25,976 nucleotides of DNA, taken from positions 1-25,976 of the forward strand of contig JASLJE010000049.1 in NCBI GenBank assembly GCA_030152565.1, given 5' to 3'. A program made the translations under genes and the position numbers. The notes beneath the pieces were generated by a model, which made no database searches, was not told where the DNA came from, and saw nothing but the letters and a program-made list of their open reading frames with translations. Shown here piece after piece: positions 6,378 to 14,175 of this stretch. The number at the start of each line of letters is the position of its first letter. Position 1 is the stretch's first letter. The stretch comes from Peptoniphilaceae bacterium. Its GTDB lineage: Bacteria; Bacillota; Clostridia; Tissierellales; Peptoniphilaceae.

Positions 6378-7712
6378 ATGAAAGATAAAAAGTTTTCAAT
6401 TGTAGTTGCAGGTGGAGGAAGTACCTTTACTCCAGGAATAGTTTTAATGTTATTAGATAATTTGGATAGGTTCCCTATAAGAAAGTTAAAGTTCTATGAC
6501 AATGATGGTGATAGACAAGAACCTATAGCCAAGGCTAGTGAAATAATCTTAAGGGAAAGAGCACCAGAAATAGAATTTGAATATAGTACAGATCCAAAGG
6601 AAGCTTTCACAGATGTAGACTTTGTATTTGCCCACATTAGGGTTGGTAAGTATGCCATGAGAGAATTGGATGAAAAAATTCCTTTGAAACACGGTGTAGT
6701 TGGACAAGAAACTTGTGGACCAGGTGGTCTAGCCTATGGTATGAGATCAATAGGTGGAGTACTTGAAATACTTGACTATATGGAAAAATACTCACCAGAT
6801 GCTTGGATGCTTAACTATTCAAACCCAGCTGCCATAGTTGCGGAAGCTACAAGAAGGTTAAGACCAGATTCAAAGATCTTAAATATATGTGACATGCCTA
6901 TAGACTTGGAAGAAAAGATGGCACAAATGGTTGGCTTAAAATCAAGAAAAGAAATGCAAGTTGGTTATTACGGCCTAAACCACTTTGGCTGGTGGCATAA
7001 GATTTACGATGCAGAAGGAAATGACTTAATGCCACAAATAAAAGAACACGTAAAAGTAAATGGATTTGCTGATGCACTTTCAGATACTAATCAACACGTG
7101 GATGATAGCTGGAGAGCAACCTTTACCAAGGTTAAGGACGTTTATGCCCTAGATCCAGATACCATACCTAATACCTACTTAAAATACTACCTATATCCAG
7201 ACTATGTTGTAGAGACTTCAAATCCAGACTATACTAGAGCTAATGAAGTAATGGCTGGAAGGGAAAAATTTGTATTTGGAGAGTGTAGAGACATTGTAGC
7301 TAAGGGAACAGCTAAGGATACTAAGTTAGAGTTAGATGCCCATGCTAGTTATATAGTAGACTTGGCTTGTGCCCTTGGAGAAAACACCCAAGAGAGATTT
7401 TTACTTATAGTTCCAAATGAGGGAGCTATTGAAAACTTTGACAGGACTGCCATGGTTGAAATCCCATGTATAGTTGGATCCAATGGTTATGAAAGAATAG
7501 TACAAGGAGCTATTCCACAATTCCAAAAGGGTCTTATGGAACAACAGGTAAGTGTTGAAAAGTTAACTGTTGATGCTTGGATAGAAGGAAGCTACCAAAA
7601 GATGTGGCAGGCCATAACTCTTTCAAAGACAGTACCAAGTGCCAAGGTTGCCAAGGAAATCTTAGACGATTTAATCGAAGCGAATAAGGGATATTGGCCA
7701 GAATTAAAATAG
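6378..7712 (+). CDS. glvA: 6-phospho-alpha-glucosidase, glycoside hydrolase family 4
   Basis: A 444-residue cytoplasmic GH4 enzyme. GH4 members need NAD+ and Mn2+ and work by oxidation-elimination at C3. The N-terminal Rossmann loop is VVAGGGSTFTPG (residues 10-20). The signature at 171-174 is CDMP, the form described for 6-phospho-alpha-glucosidases, not the CN(V/I)P of 6-phospho-beta-glucosidases. Cys171 and His202 (in NHFGWW) are the expected metal ligands, and Asp172 the expected catalytic acid. It would split maltose-6-phosphate and related alpha-glucosides into glucose-6-phosphate and glucose. It follows the EIICB gene by 10 bases with its own AAGGAGG, forming a complete uptake-and-cleavage pair. 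Confidence 0.93.
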   Translation: MKDKKFSIVVAGGGSTFTPGIVLMLLDNLDRFPIRKLKFYDNDGDRQEPIAKASEIILRERAPEIEFEYSTDPKEAFTDVDFVFAHIRVGKYAMRELDEKIPLKHGVVGQETCGPGGLAYGMRSIGGVLEILDYMEKYSPDAWMLNYSNPAAIVAEATRRLRPDSKILNICDMPIDLEEKMAQMVGLKSRKEMQVGYYGLNHFGWWHKIYDAEGNDLMPQIKEHVKVNGFADALSDTNQHVDDSWRATFTKVKDVYALDPDTIPNTYLKYYLYPDYVVETSNPDYTRANEVMAGREKFVFGECRDIVAKGTAKDTKLELDAHASYIVDLACALGENTQERFLLIVPNEGAIENFDRTAMVEIPCIVGSNGYERIVQGAIPQFQKGLMEQQVSVEKLTVDAWIEGSYQKMWQAITLSKTVPSAKVAKEILDDLIEANKGYWPELK

Positions 7713-7721
7713 GAGTTATCT

Positions 7722-8192
7722 ATGCAAATAAATAAGAGGGAAAATACTATAATAAAAATGATTAAACTGGTGATACTTATCACCATAGCTTACAGCCTTG
7801 TCTCCCTATATACCATGACTGATGGAGTCTATGATATAAGGGAAATAGTTGGAGCAAATGAAGTAAATACCATAAGATTTATATCTATTTTTATCAATCT
7901 AATGGTCCTACTACTTTTCTCCAGATCAATAGAGCTATATAAAAACAAAAAAATAAAAGAAGCGATAATCATATTAACAATCCTATTGATAGCAGAGGTT
8001 TTTTTACAACAAGTTTTAATTATTTTTGGTTTAGTCCTTTTGCTTTATCAGCTCTTCTTAGCCAATAAGCTTAATTTTAAGGATATATTTTCAGGGATGG
8101 AAGTTAAAAGTATTAAATTAGAGTTGGTTTTTGGAGGTCTAATCCTAATATTTTCTCTCATAACCCTATTTGCCTATTTAAAAATTAGATAA
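7722..8192 (+). CDS. Small integral membrane protein of unknown function
   Basis: A 156-residue hydrophobic protein, which I do not recognise. Four or five membrane segments can be seen: around VILITIAYSLVSL, FISIFINLMVLLLF, a long one from AIIILTILLIAEVF to LVLLLYQLFL (which may be two), and FGGLILIFSLITLFAYL at the C-terminus. It starts 9 bases after the GH4 stop with an AGGAG just upstream, so it is the third gene of the alpha-glucoside operon, and ends at a strong terminator. It has no charged motifs or PTS-like sequence. A role in transport or in sensing for this operon would be pure inference from position. Confidence 0.75.
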   Translation: MQINKRENTIIKMIKLVILITIAYSLVSLYTMTDGVYDIREIVGANEVNTIRFISIFINLMVLLLFSRSIELYKNKKIKEAIIILTILLIAEVFLQQVLIIFGLVLLLYQLFLANKLNFKDIFSGMEVKSIKLELVFGGLILIFSLITLFAYLKIR

Positions 8193-8198
8193 TACAAT

Positions 8199-8226
8199 AA
8201 TAAGTAGCCTAGCTACTTATTTTTTG
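8199..8226 (+). terminator. Terminator at the end of the alpha-glucoside operon
   Basis: AATAAGTAGC (8199-8208), loop CTA, and GCTACTTATT (8212-8221) form a perfect 10-bp stem running into T6. It lies between the operon and the RpiR gene, where I see no clear new promoter, so the regulators may depend on read-through. Confidence 0.88.
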
Positions 8227-8242
8227 TTTTAAAGGAGGGCCT

Positions 8243-9010
8243 ATGATAATAGAAAATTTATTTGTGGAAAATTTTGAAGACTTAAATGATACTGACCTCT
8301 ATATATGGAACTATGTAAAAGAACATCCTCTAGAGGTGGAAGATATGACCATAGATCAATTGGCCCTGGAGTGTAATGTGTCCAGGACTACCATCTTAAG
8401 GTTTACTAAGAAGTTAAGACTAAAGGGTTTTAAGGAATTTAAATCCTATCTAAAGCTGGACAATAGGGCCAGTCAGACTACTAGTGTAATTGATCAATTT
8501 ACAAATATGTATATAGAAGTGACCAAGTTATTTGCCAATAAGGACTTAACAGATCTTTTTGATAGGATCTATAGCAGTAAAAATATATATGTATTTGCAA
8601 ATAGTCACGCTTCCTCAATCAAGAAGGAATTGGTTAAAAAATTTTTGCCCTATAATAAGTTTATTATAGACCTGGCAGATTATTTAGAGACGAATGTTTT
8701 GGTGGACTCTCTTTCAGAAGAGGATCTTTTTATTCTCTTATCTACCAATGAGCCCTCAGAAGACATGCTTAAAATCTTAAGAAAGCTGGAGGATAAAAAC
8801 ATTTCTAGCCTGACCATAACCGGAGTAAATATCAAGGAATATGGCTTGTCTCCAGCCTATAATCTTTACATACCATCGTCTAATATAAATCTGGGAGAGG
8901 ATACTAAATTTGTATCAGTGGCTTCCTACTTTATAATAGTAGAATTAATAGCCTTAAAATACGGCCTATACTTGGAGGAAAAAAATGATAGAAAAACTAG
9001 TAAAAAGTAA
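8243..9010 (+). CDS. RpiR/MurR-family regulator with intact HTH and atypical SIS domain
   Basis: A 255-residue transcription factor. The N-terminal HTH_6 domain (about 1-75) is canonical: MTIDQLALECNVSRTTILRFTKKL, then GFKEFKSYLK. The C-terminal SIS domain (about 105-240) should bind a phosphosugar, but its first loop reads FANSHASS instead of the usual GxGxS, and the second reads STNEPSED instead of SxSGxT, so ligand binding may be weak or lost. AAAGGAGG precedes the ATG. Its 3' end overlaps the next regulator gene by 26 bases in another frame. By position it probably controls the upstream alpha-glucoside operon, or anmK downstream; MurR, a relative, senses MurNAc-6-phosphate. Confidence 0.87.
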   Translation: MIIENLFVENFEDLNDTDLYIWNYVKEHPLEVEDMTIDQLALECNVSRTTILRFTKKLRLKGFKEFKSYLKLDNRASQTTSVIDQFTNMYIEVTKLFANKDLTDLFDRIYSSKNIYVFANSHASSIKKELVKKFLPYNKFIIDLADYLETNVLVDSLSEEDLFILLSTNEPSEDMLKILRKLEDKNISSLTITGVNIKEYGLSPAYNLYIPSSNINLGEDTKFVSVASYFIIVELIALKYGLYLEEKNDRKTSKK

Positions 9011-9737
9011 TTATGACAAGCTAAATAAGACTGAACTTAGTTTTCTTTTTTACCTGAGCCTTAACAAAAACATTTGTAAGGATAAGTCCCTAGACCAGTT
9101 GGCTCAGATGGCCAAGGTGGATAAGAGGGAGGCCAAATCAGGTCTTGAAAAAATAGGGATAGCCGATGGGAGAGAACTACAAAGGCTCTTGAGAGTAGGC
9201 CAGTTTAATGCAGACCAATTGGACATAAATAAACTTGTCTTTGATATGGAGGATACTATTAATCTGTCTAAGAATTTTTATGATGAAGACCTCTTTGAAG
9301 ACATAAGAAGGGCTGATAGGGTCTTTGCCTATGGGACGGGAAATATCCAAAAGTCTGTCTGTCGTGAATTAAAGAGGATTTTCATCTTTATGAATAGGCC
9401 CTTGTTTTTAATAGAAGGCCAGGATGAGTTAGACACAGTAGCTAATATTTTAGGGGACAGGGACCTACTTATCATAGTTAGCCTGTCTGGTGAGAATAAG
9501 TTGGCCCTAGACCTTATAGACCAGGCTAGAGAGAGGGGGACCAAGGTTTTTTCCATTTCTAAAAAAGGCTATAATAGCATGGTAAAAAAATCTGACTACT
9601 ATATGCAATACTTTTCTAATATTCTTTTTGTAGATGACAAGGGAGTGGACATAGCCCCTCTAACCCACATGTTTTTACTGGTGGACTTTATCTTTATTAA
9701 TTACTATAAGTATATAGAGAGCCTGGGCTATAGGTAG
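8985..9737 (+). CDS. RpiR-like protein with degenerate HTH and canonical SIS domain
   Basis: A 250-residue paralogue-like partner of the preceding regulator. The N-terminal region follows the RpiR layout (LNKTELSFLFYLSLN, then SLDQLAQMAKVDKREAKSGLEKIGI), but the usual S-x-x-TV-x-RF-x-KLG recognition helix is replaced, so DNA contact may be lost. The SIS domain looks normal: FAYGTGNIQKSVCRELK, then LLIIVSLSGENKLALDLI, which are the phosphosugar-binding loops. The start ATG has GGAGGA six bases upstream, inside the previous gene, and the 26-base overlap points to coupled translation. It may serve as the ligand-sensing subunit of a heteromer with the upstream protein; this is inference. Confidence 0.82.
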   Translation: MIEKLVKSNYDKLNKTELSFLFYLSLNKNICKDKSLDQLAQMAKVDKREAKSGLEKIGIADGRELQRLLRVGQFNADQLDINKLVFDMEDTINLSKNFYDEDLFEDIRRADRVFAYGTGNIQKSVCRELKRIFIFMNRPLFLIEGQDELDTVANILGDRDLLIIVSLSGENKLALDLIDQARERGTKVFSISKKGYNSMVKKSDYYMQYFSNILFVDDKGVDIAPLTHMFLLVDFIFINYYKYIESLGYR

Positions 9738-9796
9738 ATGTCATAAAGAGTAATGTTTTTTCAAAAGATAGTGATAAAATATAAAAGAGGTGACTT

Positions 9797-10921
9797 ATGA
9801 CTAAAAAAAATGAACTACTTATATTAGGTCTCATGTCTGGAACATCAGTGGATGGACTAGATGGAGCCTTGGTAAAATTTACAAGAGAGCCCTTTAGCCT
9901 GGAACTTATAGACTACTTGAGTCTAGACTACAGTCCAGAAGAAAGGGATTATATTTTATATTGTATGGATCCCCAAAGAAATCTTAAGGAGCTTTGTTTA
10001 ATCCATAAGAAATTGGGAGAATTATTTGGCTATAAGGCCAAGGAAATTATGGAAAAGATGGGAATAGACCATGGGGACCTGGACTATATTAGCTCCCATG
10101 GTCAGACCCTTTACCACCTGCCTGAAGAAGGGGCTAGCCTACAAATGGGAGAATTGGCAGAGATAGCAGCCATTACAGGAGTGGACACTATAGGAGACTT
10201 TAGGCCTAGTGATCTGGCCTATGGAGGAGAAGGAGCACCACTTGTTCCCTTTGTAGATGGTATTATCTACAGGGCTAGGGAAAACAGGCTACTCTTAAAT
10301 TTGGGAGGAATTGCCAATATGACCTATGTACCTGAAGAAGGGGAAGTTTTTGCCTTTGACTCAGGTCCTGCCAATGTTTGGATGAATGAGGCCTGCCTTT
10401 ACTATAGTGGGGGGACTAGAAGCTATGACAAGGATGCCAGTTGGGCCATGAAGGGAAAGGTTTCTAGGCCCTTCTTAGAAGAACTTTTTAGGGAGGATTC
10501 CTACCTGGACCTAGCTCCACCCAAGAGTACGGGAAGAGAGTACTATAGTAGGGAAAAACTTTATGGCTACTTGAAAAAATATCAATTATCCAAGGAAGAT
10601 GCCCTGGCAAGCCTTACTGAATACACTCTACAGACAGTGGTTAAGGCCATAGAAGACTATGTTTTAGATAAACATCAGGTGGATAGGATGCTGGTAAGTG
10701 GAGGAGGAGTCCACAATCCTTATATTATGGAAGGATTTAAAAGACTTCTACCCTTTGAGGTTGAAGAGTTGGAAGATGCAGATGCCAAGGAAGCCATGGC
10801 CTTTGCCCTTCTAGGCTATTGTTTTATAGAGAGAAGATTTAATAATGAGCCAGCTGCTACAGGAGCTAGTAGGCCGGTAATCATGGGTAAATTAGCCCTG
10901 ACCAGTGGGCCAAGAGGATAG
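9797..10921 (+). CDS. anmK: Anhydro-N-acetylmuramic acid kinase
   Basis: A 374-residue cytoplasmic kinase of the AnmK family. It cleaves the 1,6-anhydro ring of anhydroMurNAc and phosphorylates it, giving MurNAc-6-phosphate for cell-wall recycling. The family motifs are clear: GLMSGTSVDGLDGAL near the N-terminus (ATP binding), YISSHGQTLYHLP, IGDFRPSDLAYGGEGAPLVPFVD with the catalytic Asp, LLNLGGIANMTY, FDSGPANVW, and LVSGGGVHNPYIM. The length fits the family. AGAGGTGA precedes the ATG. A TAAAAT at 9775-9780 could be part of its own promoter, or it may be read from the RpiR genes 59 bases upstream. No murQ or MurNAc PTS is present in the window. It ends in a terminator holding its stop codon. 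Confidence 0.95.
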   Translation: MTKKNELLILGLMSGTSVDGLDGALVKFTREPFSLELIDYLSLDYSPEERDYILYCMDPQRNLKELCLIHKKLGELFGYKAKEIMEKMGIDHGDLDYISSHGQTLYHLPEEGASLQMGELAEIAAITGVDTIGDFRPSDLAYGGEGAPLVPFVDGIIYRARENRLLLNLGGIANMTYVPEEGEVFAFDSGPANVWMNEACLYYSGGTRSYDKDASWAMKGKVSRPFLEELFREDSYLDLAPPKSTGREYYSREKLYGYLKKYQLSKEDALASLTEYTLQTVVKAIEDYVLDKHQVDRMLVSGGGVHNPYIMEGFKRLLPFEVEELEDADAKEAMAFALLGYCFIERRFNNEPAATGASRPVIMGKLALTSGPRG

Positions 10922-10940
10922 GAAACTATCCTCTTTTTTA
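10912..10940 (+). terminator. Rho-independent terminator of anmK
   Basis: AAGAGGATAG (10912-10921), a GAAA tetraloop, and CTATCCTCTT (10926-10935) form a perfect 10-bp stem running into T6. The anmK TAG (10919-10921) lies in the 5' arm. Confidence 0.9.
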
Positions 10941-10953
10941 TAAGGAGGACAAG

Positions 10954-11478
10954 GTGGAAAGATGGGATATTTATGATAGGCAAAGGCAGAAGCTAGGATA
11001 TAGTAAGGCTAGCCATGAAAGTTTAGAGGACCATGAGTATAGGCTGGTAGTCCATGGGATTATAATTAATAGTAGAAATGAGATGTTGGTCCAAAAAAGA
11101 AGTAGGCAGAAGGAAATACTGGGAGGCTACTGGGATCTTAGCTGGGCTGGATCTGTCCAAAAAGATGAGACCAGTCTTGAAGGACTTAGAAGGGAATTAA
11201 GTGAAGAATTAGGCCTGTTTTTTAGGCTGGACAAGAGGCCAGACTTTACTATTAATTTTGAAAATGGCTTTGATGATTTTTTTATTTTTAGAAGAGACCT
11301 GGACTTAAAAGAGCTTAGGCTGGATAAAGAAGAGGTAGAGGATGTGAATTGGCTAGACTTTCCTGCTATAATCAAGTTAATAGAAGGGGGAGAATTTATC
11401 CCCTACCAGAAGAGTTTTATAAAACTTATATTTGATATGTCAAAGACAGGAGAGATATACAGTGAAGGCTTATTTTAA
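10954..11478 (+). CDS. Nudix hydrolase (IPP isomerase/YfcD-like group)
   Basis: A 174-residue protein that starts at GTG (10954), six bases after AAGGAGG; no ATG fits. The Nudix box spans residues 66-88: G66, E72, then RRELSEELGL, matching GX5EX7REUXEEXGU in full. The N-terminal WDIYDRQRQKLGY followed by YRLVVHGIIINSRNEMLVQKRS is typical of the YfcD/IPP-isomerase-like Nudix subgroup, whose members hydrolyse nucleotide or isoprenoid diphosphates of unknown identity. Its 3' end overlaps the CorA-like gene by 17 bases, so the two are probably one transcription unit. Confidence 0.9.
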   Translation: MERWDIYDRQRQKLGYSKASHESLEDHEYRLVVHGIIINSRNEMLVQKRSRQKEILGGYWDLSWAGSVQKDETSLEGLRRELSEELGLFFRLDKRPDFTINFENGFDDFFIFRRDLDLKELRLDKEEVEDVNWLDFPAIIKLIEGGEFIPYQKSFIKLIFDMSKTGEIYSEGLF

Positions 11479-12424
11479 TGTTATTGTCTATGGCCAAAAC
11501 TATTATGAAAGTTACTATATAGATGAAATAGCTGACTTGGAAAAAATAGATAGGTCTGGCCACAAGGTTTGGATAGATGTTTTTAATGGAAGTGATGATG
11601 CCATTAAGGACCTGTGTAGCTACTTTTCCATCAATGATTTTACCCAGAAGGATCTTTTAGACTTTAAGAGAATGTCCAAGTATGAAAGGTATAGGGACTA
11701 TCTTTACCTTACCTTTAAGATGGTTAATTTAGATATAGAAGAGTTTAAGGACCTGGAAGACACTAACATAGCCTTTATTCTTTTCACAGACCTTATTATT
11801 ACCTTTAGGCAGGAGGCAGAAGACTATATAGGAGAGGTAAAAAGATCTTTAAAGATTTTAGATGATCCTAAGATTAATTATGTAAGTTATGTAGCCTATA
11901 TAATAATTGAAAATATTCTGGACAAGTACTATGAGTCCCTTGAAGAAATTGGTGAGTATATAGACTATCTAGAAGATGAGTTAATGTTAAATCCCAACAA
12001 GAAAATATTAAATCTTATTTATGAACTAAAGAGAAATTTTATTTTTGTGAGAAAGTCCCTTTGGTCAACCAGAAATATGATAAGTGACCTGCTCTTGGAT
12101 GACGACAGTAAGATTGATAAGAGGGCCAACTATTATATAAAGTTTGTCTATAATGATATTATTCAAATAATTGACCTGATAGAGACCTATAGGGAAATCT
12201 GCTCAGGCATGCTGGATACCTACCTGTCCAGTATAGGCAATAAGACTAATGACGTAATGAAAATCCTTACCCTGGTGTCAACCATATTTACCCCCATAAG
12301 TTTTTATGCCAGCCTCTATATGATGAATATGTCAAGTAGGCTATCCTACATAGTTTTTTGGGGTTTATCGGTGGCTACAGTCATGTTTATGTTGTCTTAT
12401 TTTAGAAAGAGGGGCTGGTTCTAG
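11462..12424 (+). CDS. CorA-family divalent cation transporter-like protein with MMN in place of GMN
   Basis: A 320-residue protein with a large cytoplasmic N-terminal part and two C-terminal membrane helices, as in CorA. The frame extends up to a TTG at 11432, but the GTG at 11462 has AGGAGAG at good spacing, so I use it. Helix 1 runs to ILTLVSTIFTPISFYASLYMMN; helix 2 is YIVFWGLSVATVMFMLSYF and ends in RKRGWF, close to the usual K/R-rich CorA tail. The GMN selectivity motif (YGMN) reads YMMN at 286-289, and the loop after it is shortened and lacks the usual MPE-like residues. True Mg2+ transport is therefore doubtful; an efflux or non-transport role is possible. Its stop shares the palindrome CTAG with the convergent gene's stop. 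Confidence 0.85.
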   Translation: MKAYFNVIVYGQNYYESYYIDEIADLEKIDRSGHKVWIDVFNGSDDAIKDLCSYFSINDFTQKDLLDFKRMSKYERYRDYLYLTFKMVNLDIEEFKDLEDTNIAFILFTDLIITFRQEAEDYIGEVKRSLKILDDPKINYVSYVAYIIIENILDKYYESLEEIGEYIDYLEDELMLNPNKKILNLIYELKRNFIFVRKSLWSTRNMISDLLLDDDSKIDKRANYYIKFVYNDIIQIIDLIETYREICSGMLDTYLSSIGNKTNDVMKILTLVSTIFTPISFYASLYMMNMSSRLSYIVFWGLSVATVMFMLSYFRKRGWF

Positions 12425-12430
12425 CCCCCT
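12411..12430. terminator. Possible bidirectional hairpin between convergent genes
   Basis: GGGGCT (12411-12416) and AGCCCC (12423-12428) form a 6-bp GC-rich stem with a 6-base loop, spanning both stop codons. There is no real T tract on either side, so termination would be weak. Confidence 0.4.
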
Positions 12431-12843
12431 ATTATGATTTTCATGCCATAGTCCCTATAGTGGGTTTCAACTATGTGTTTACAGGTATTGGGAATGTTGT
12501 CCACAATCCTATAGTTGCCCCCTGTAAGTCTGGCTGTAAAATTATCCTTATTCTTTTCCATAAGGCCTGTATATTCAGGAGGAATCATACCAAAAATCCT
12601 TTCTTTGTCATCCTTGACCAGGTAAAAGTCCCTATCCTTAAGCTGAGTTTTCTCTAAAGATAGATTTTTATCTATATGATTAAGCTCCCAGTACCTATCT
12701 AGGACTTGATTGTCCAAAAGGTCATCCTGGTTCATTTGACCATAGGGAGGAAGGGTTTCTAAAAGTTCTTTTGCATAGGCTATGAGATTATCCTGATATT
12801 CTTTTTTTCCAGTAAGTCTTAATTCAAAAAATATTTTTTCCAT
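12421..12843 (-). CDS. Hypothetical protein
   Basis: A 140-residue soluble protein with no signal peptide or membrane segment, which I do not recognise. It is rich in charged residues and contains KDRDFYLVKDDKERIFGMIPPEYTG, then FTARLTGGNYRIVDNIPNTCKHIVETHYRDYG. This reads like a compact alpha/beta domain with a C-terminal beta strand. The start ATG (12843) follows AAAGGAGT. It converges on the CorA-like gene, and the two stop codons share CTAG. Codon use resembles the neighbours, so I regard it as a real resident gene. No function can be given. Confidence 0.7.
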   Translation of the reverse strand: MEKIFFELRLTGKKEYQDNLIAYAKELLETLPPYGQMNQDDLLDNQVLDRYWELNHIDKNLSLEKTQLKDRDFYLVKDDKERIFGMIPPEYTGLMEKNKDNFTARLTGGNYRIVDNIPNTCKHIVETHYRDYGMKIIIGG

Positions 12844-12903
12844 ATAAACTCCTTTGAATATTAATTTATACCCATTAATGGTAAAATTAATAAGAGGTGA
12901 CTT

Positions 12904-13245
12904 ATGAAGAGGATAAAAAGAATACTTATATTTTTAAGCCTAAGCCTTCTTTTGGTAGCCTGTAAGAATGTCTACATAGAAGAGGGAATTAGGGTTGAAG
13001 TTATGGAAGTAGATCAGGAGAGTAAGATCCTTCTTGTAAAAGGATTAGACGACCAGTCCATAGTAGGGGATAAGTCCTATATTGCTTGTAGCGAGGCAGA
13101 AATAAAGACAAGAGATAAGTCTGGCTATAAGGATGCAGATTTTTCCCAAATAAAGGTGGGAGATGTTTTAACTATGGAGGTAGGGGCCATAATGGAGTCT
13201 TATCCAACCCAAACATCTGCCTTTAAAATATTAATAGAAGATTAG
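12904..13245 (+). CDS. YobA-like (DUF3221) lipoprotein
   Basis: A 113-residue secreted lipoprotein. The N-terminus has two basic patches (KRIKR) and a hydrophobic stretch ending in the lipobox LLLVAC, so Cys20 would be lipidated after signal peptidase II cleavage. The rest, with SKILLVKGLDDQ, then IKTRDKSGYKDADFSQIKVGDVLTMEVG, then ESYPTQTSAFKI, follows the OB-like beta pattern of DUF3221 proteins such as Bacillus YobA. Their role on the cell surface is unknown. AGAGGTGACTT precedes the ATG, identical to the anmK leader. It appears to be monocistronic, with a terminator after it. Confidence 0.8.
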   Translation: MKRIKRILIFLSLSLLLVACKNVYIEEGIRVEVMEVDQESKILLVKGLDDQSIVGDKSYIACSEAEIKTRDKSGYKDADFSQIKVGDVLTMEVGAIMESYPTQTSAFKILIED

Positions 13246-13253
13246 GACTAGAG

Positions 13254-13287
13254 AAAAGATTCAGTTAAACTGAGTCTTTTTTTCTTA
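13254..13287 (+). terminator. Terminator of the lipoprotein gene
   Basis: AAAAGATTCAGT (13254-13265), loop TAA, and ACTGAGTCTTTT (13269-13280) form a 12-bp stem with one G-T pair, running into T7. Confidence 0.87.
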
Positions 13288-13320
13288 TTAGGGTATTATA
13301 AACAGGAAGGAGAGGGGAAT

Positions 13321-14175
13321 ATGAAAAGAAAAATTGCAAAAATTATTAGGGGCCAGGCTGCCATGGATGGGGCAGGGGTAAAGTTAACCAGAGTTTTAGG
13401 AAATTCAACCATCTATGACTTTGATCCTTTCTTAATGTTAGATGCTTTTGATTCTATGGACTATAGGGACTATATGAAGGGCTTTCCCATGCATCCACAC
13501 AGGGGGATAGAAACGGTAACCTTTCTAGCCCAAGGATCTATTACCCATAGGGACAGTATGGGCAATGAGGATACTATTGAGTCTGGAGAGGTCCAATGGA
13601 TGACGGCAGGATCAGGTATTTTACATGAAGAAATATTAAATCCAGTTGATAGGCTTCTAGGCCTACAACTATGGTTAAATCTTCCCAAAGACCAAAAAAT
13701 GGTCGATCCTAATTACCACAGGATAAGAAGGGAAGATATAGAGGAAATGGATATAGAGGCAGGAAAGTTAAGGCTTCTTACAGGGGAATATGAAGGTCAT
13801 AAGGGCTTTCAATCAAGCCATCTTCCCTTAAACTTCTACCACCTTATCTTGGATAAGGACAAGGAAGTGACCCTAAAAAGTTCTAGAAAAAAAAGAGTTT
13901 TTATTTTCACACTTTTGGGTAAAATAGAAATTGAAGGACAGGTTCTAGGAGAAAAAGAGGCTGGCCTGATGACAGAGGGAGACAGTTTAACCATGATGGC
14001 CTTAGATGACCAGGTGGAACTAGTTTACCTAGAGTCAGATATATTAGGAGAAGAGATTGCCTGGGCAGGGCCTATAGTTATGAATACTAGAAGTCAGCTG
14101 ATAGAAGCCTATGATGAGCTTGATAGAGGCGATTTTATAAAGAGTAATATTATTATGAATGAGGAGAAAAAATGA
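13321..14175 (+). CDS. Pirin family protein
   Basis: A 284-residue bicupin. The N-terminal cupin has the full metal-binding set: His58 and His60 in HPHRG, then His102 and Glu104 in GSGILHEE. These correspond to His56, His58, His101 and Glu103 of human pirin. Bacterial pirins act in varied ways: quercetin-2,3-dioxygenase activity, or binding to metabolic enzymes. The conserved stretch DPFLMLDAFD is also typical. AAGGAGAGG precedes the ATG. The stop overlaps the ATG of the nitroreductase gene (ATGA, 4 bases), so the two are translationally coupled. This pairing suggests a redox-stress or aromatic/quinone-handling unit, but that is an inference. Confidence 0.92.
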   Translation: MKRKIAKIIRGQAAMDGAGVKLTRVLGNSTIYDFDPFLMLDAFDSMDYRDYMKGFPMHPHRGIETVTFLAQGSITHRDSMGNEDTIESGEVQWMTAGSGILHEEILNPVDRLLGLQLWLNLPKDQKMVDPNYHRIRREDIEEMDIEAGKLRLLTGEYEGHKGFQSSHLPLNFYHLILDKDKEVTLKSSRKKRVFIFTLLGKIEIEGQVLGEKEAGLMTEGDSLTMMALDDQVELVYLESDILGEEIAWAGPIVMNTRSQLIEAYDELDRGDFIKSNIIMNEEKK

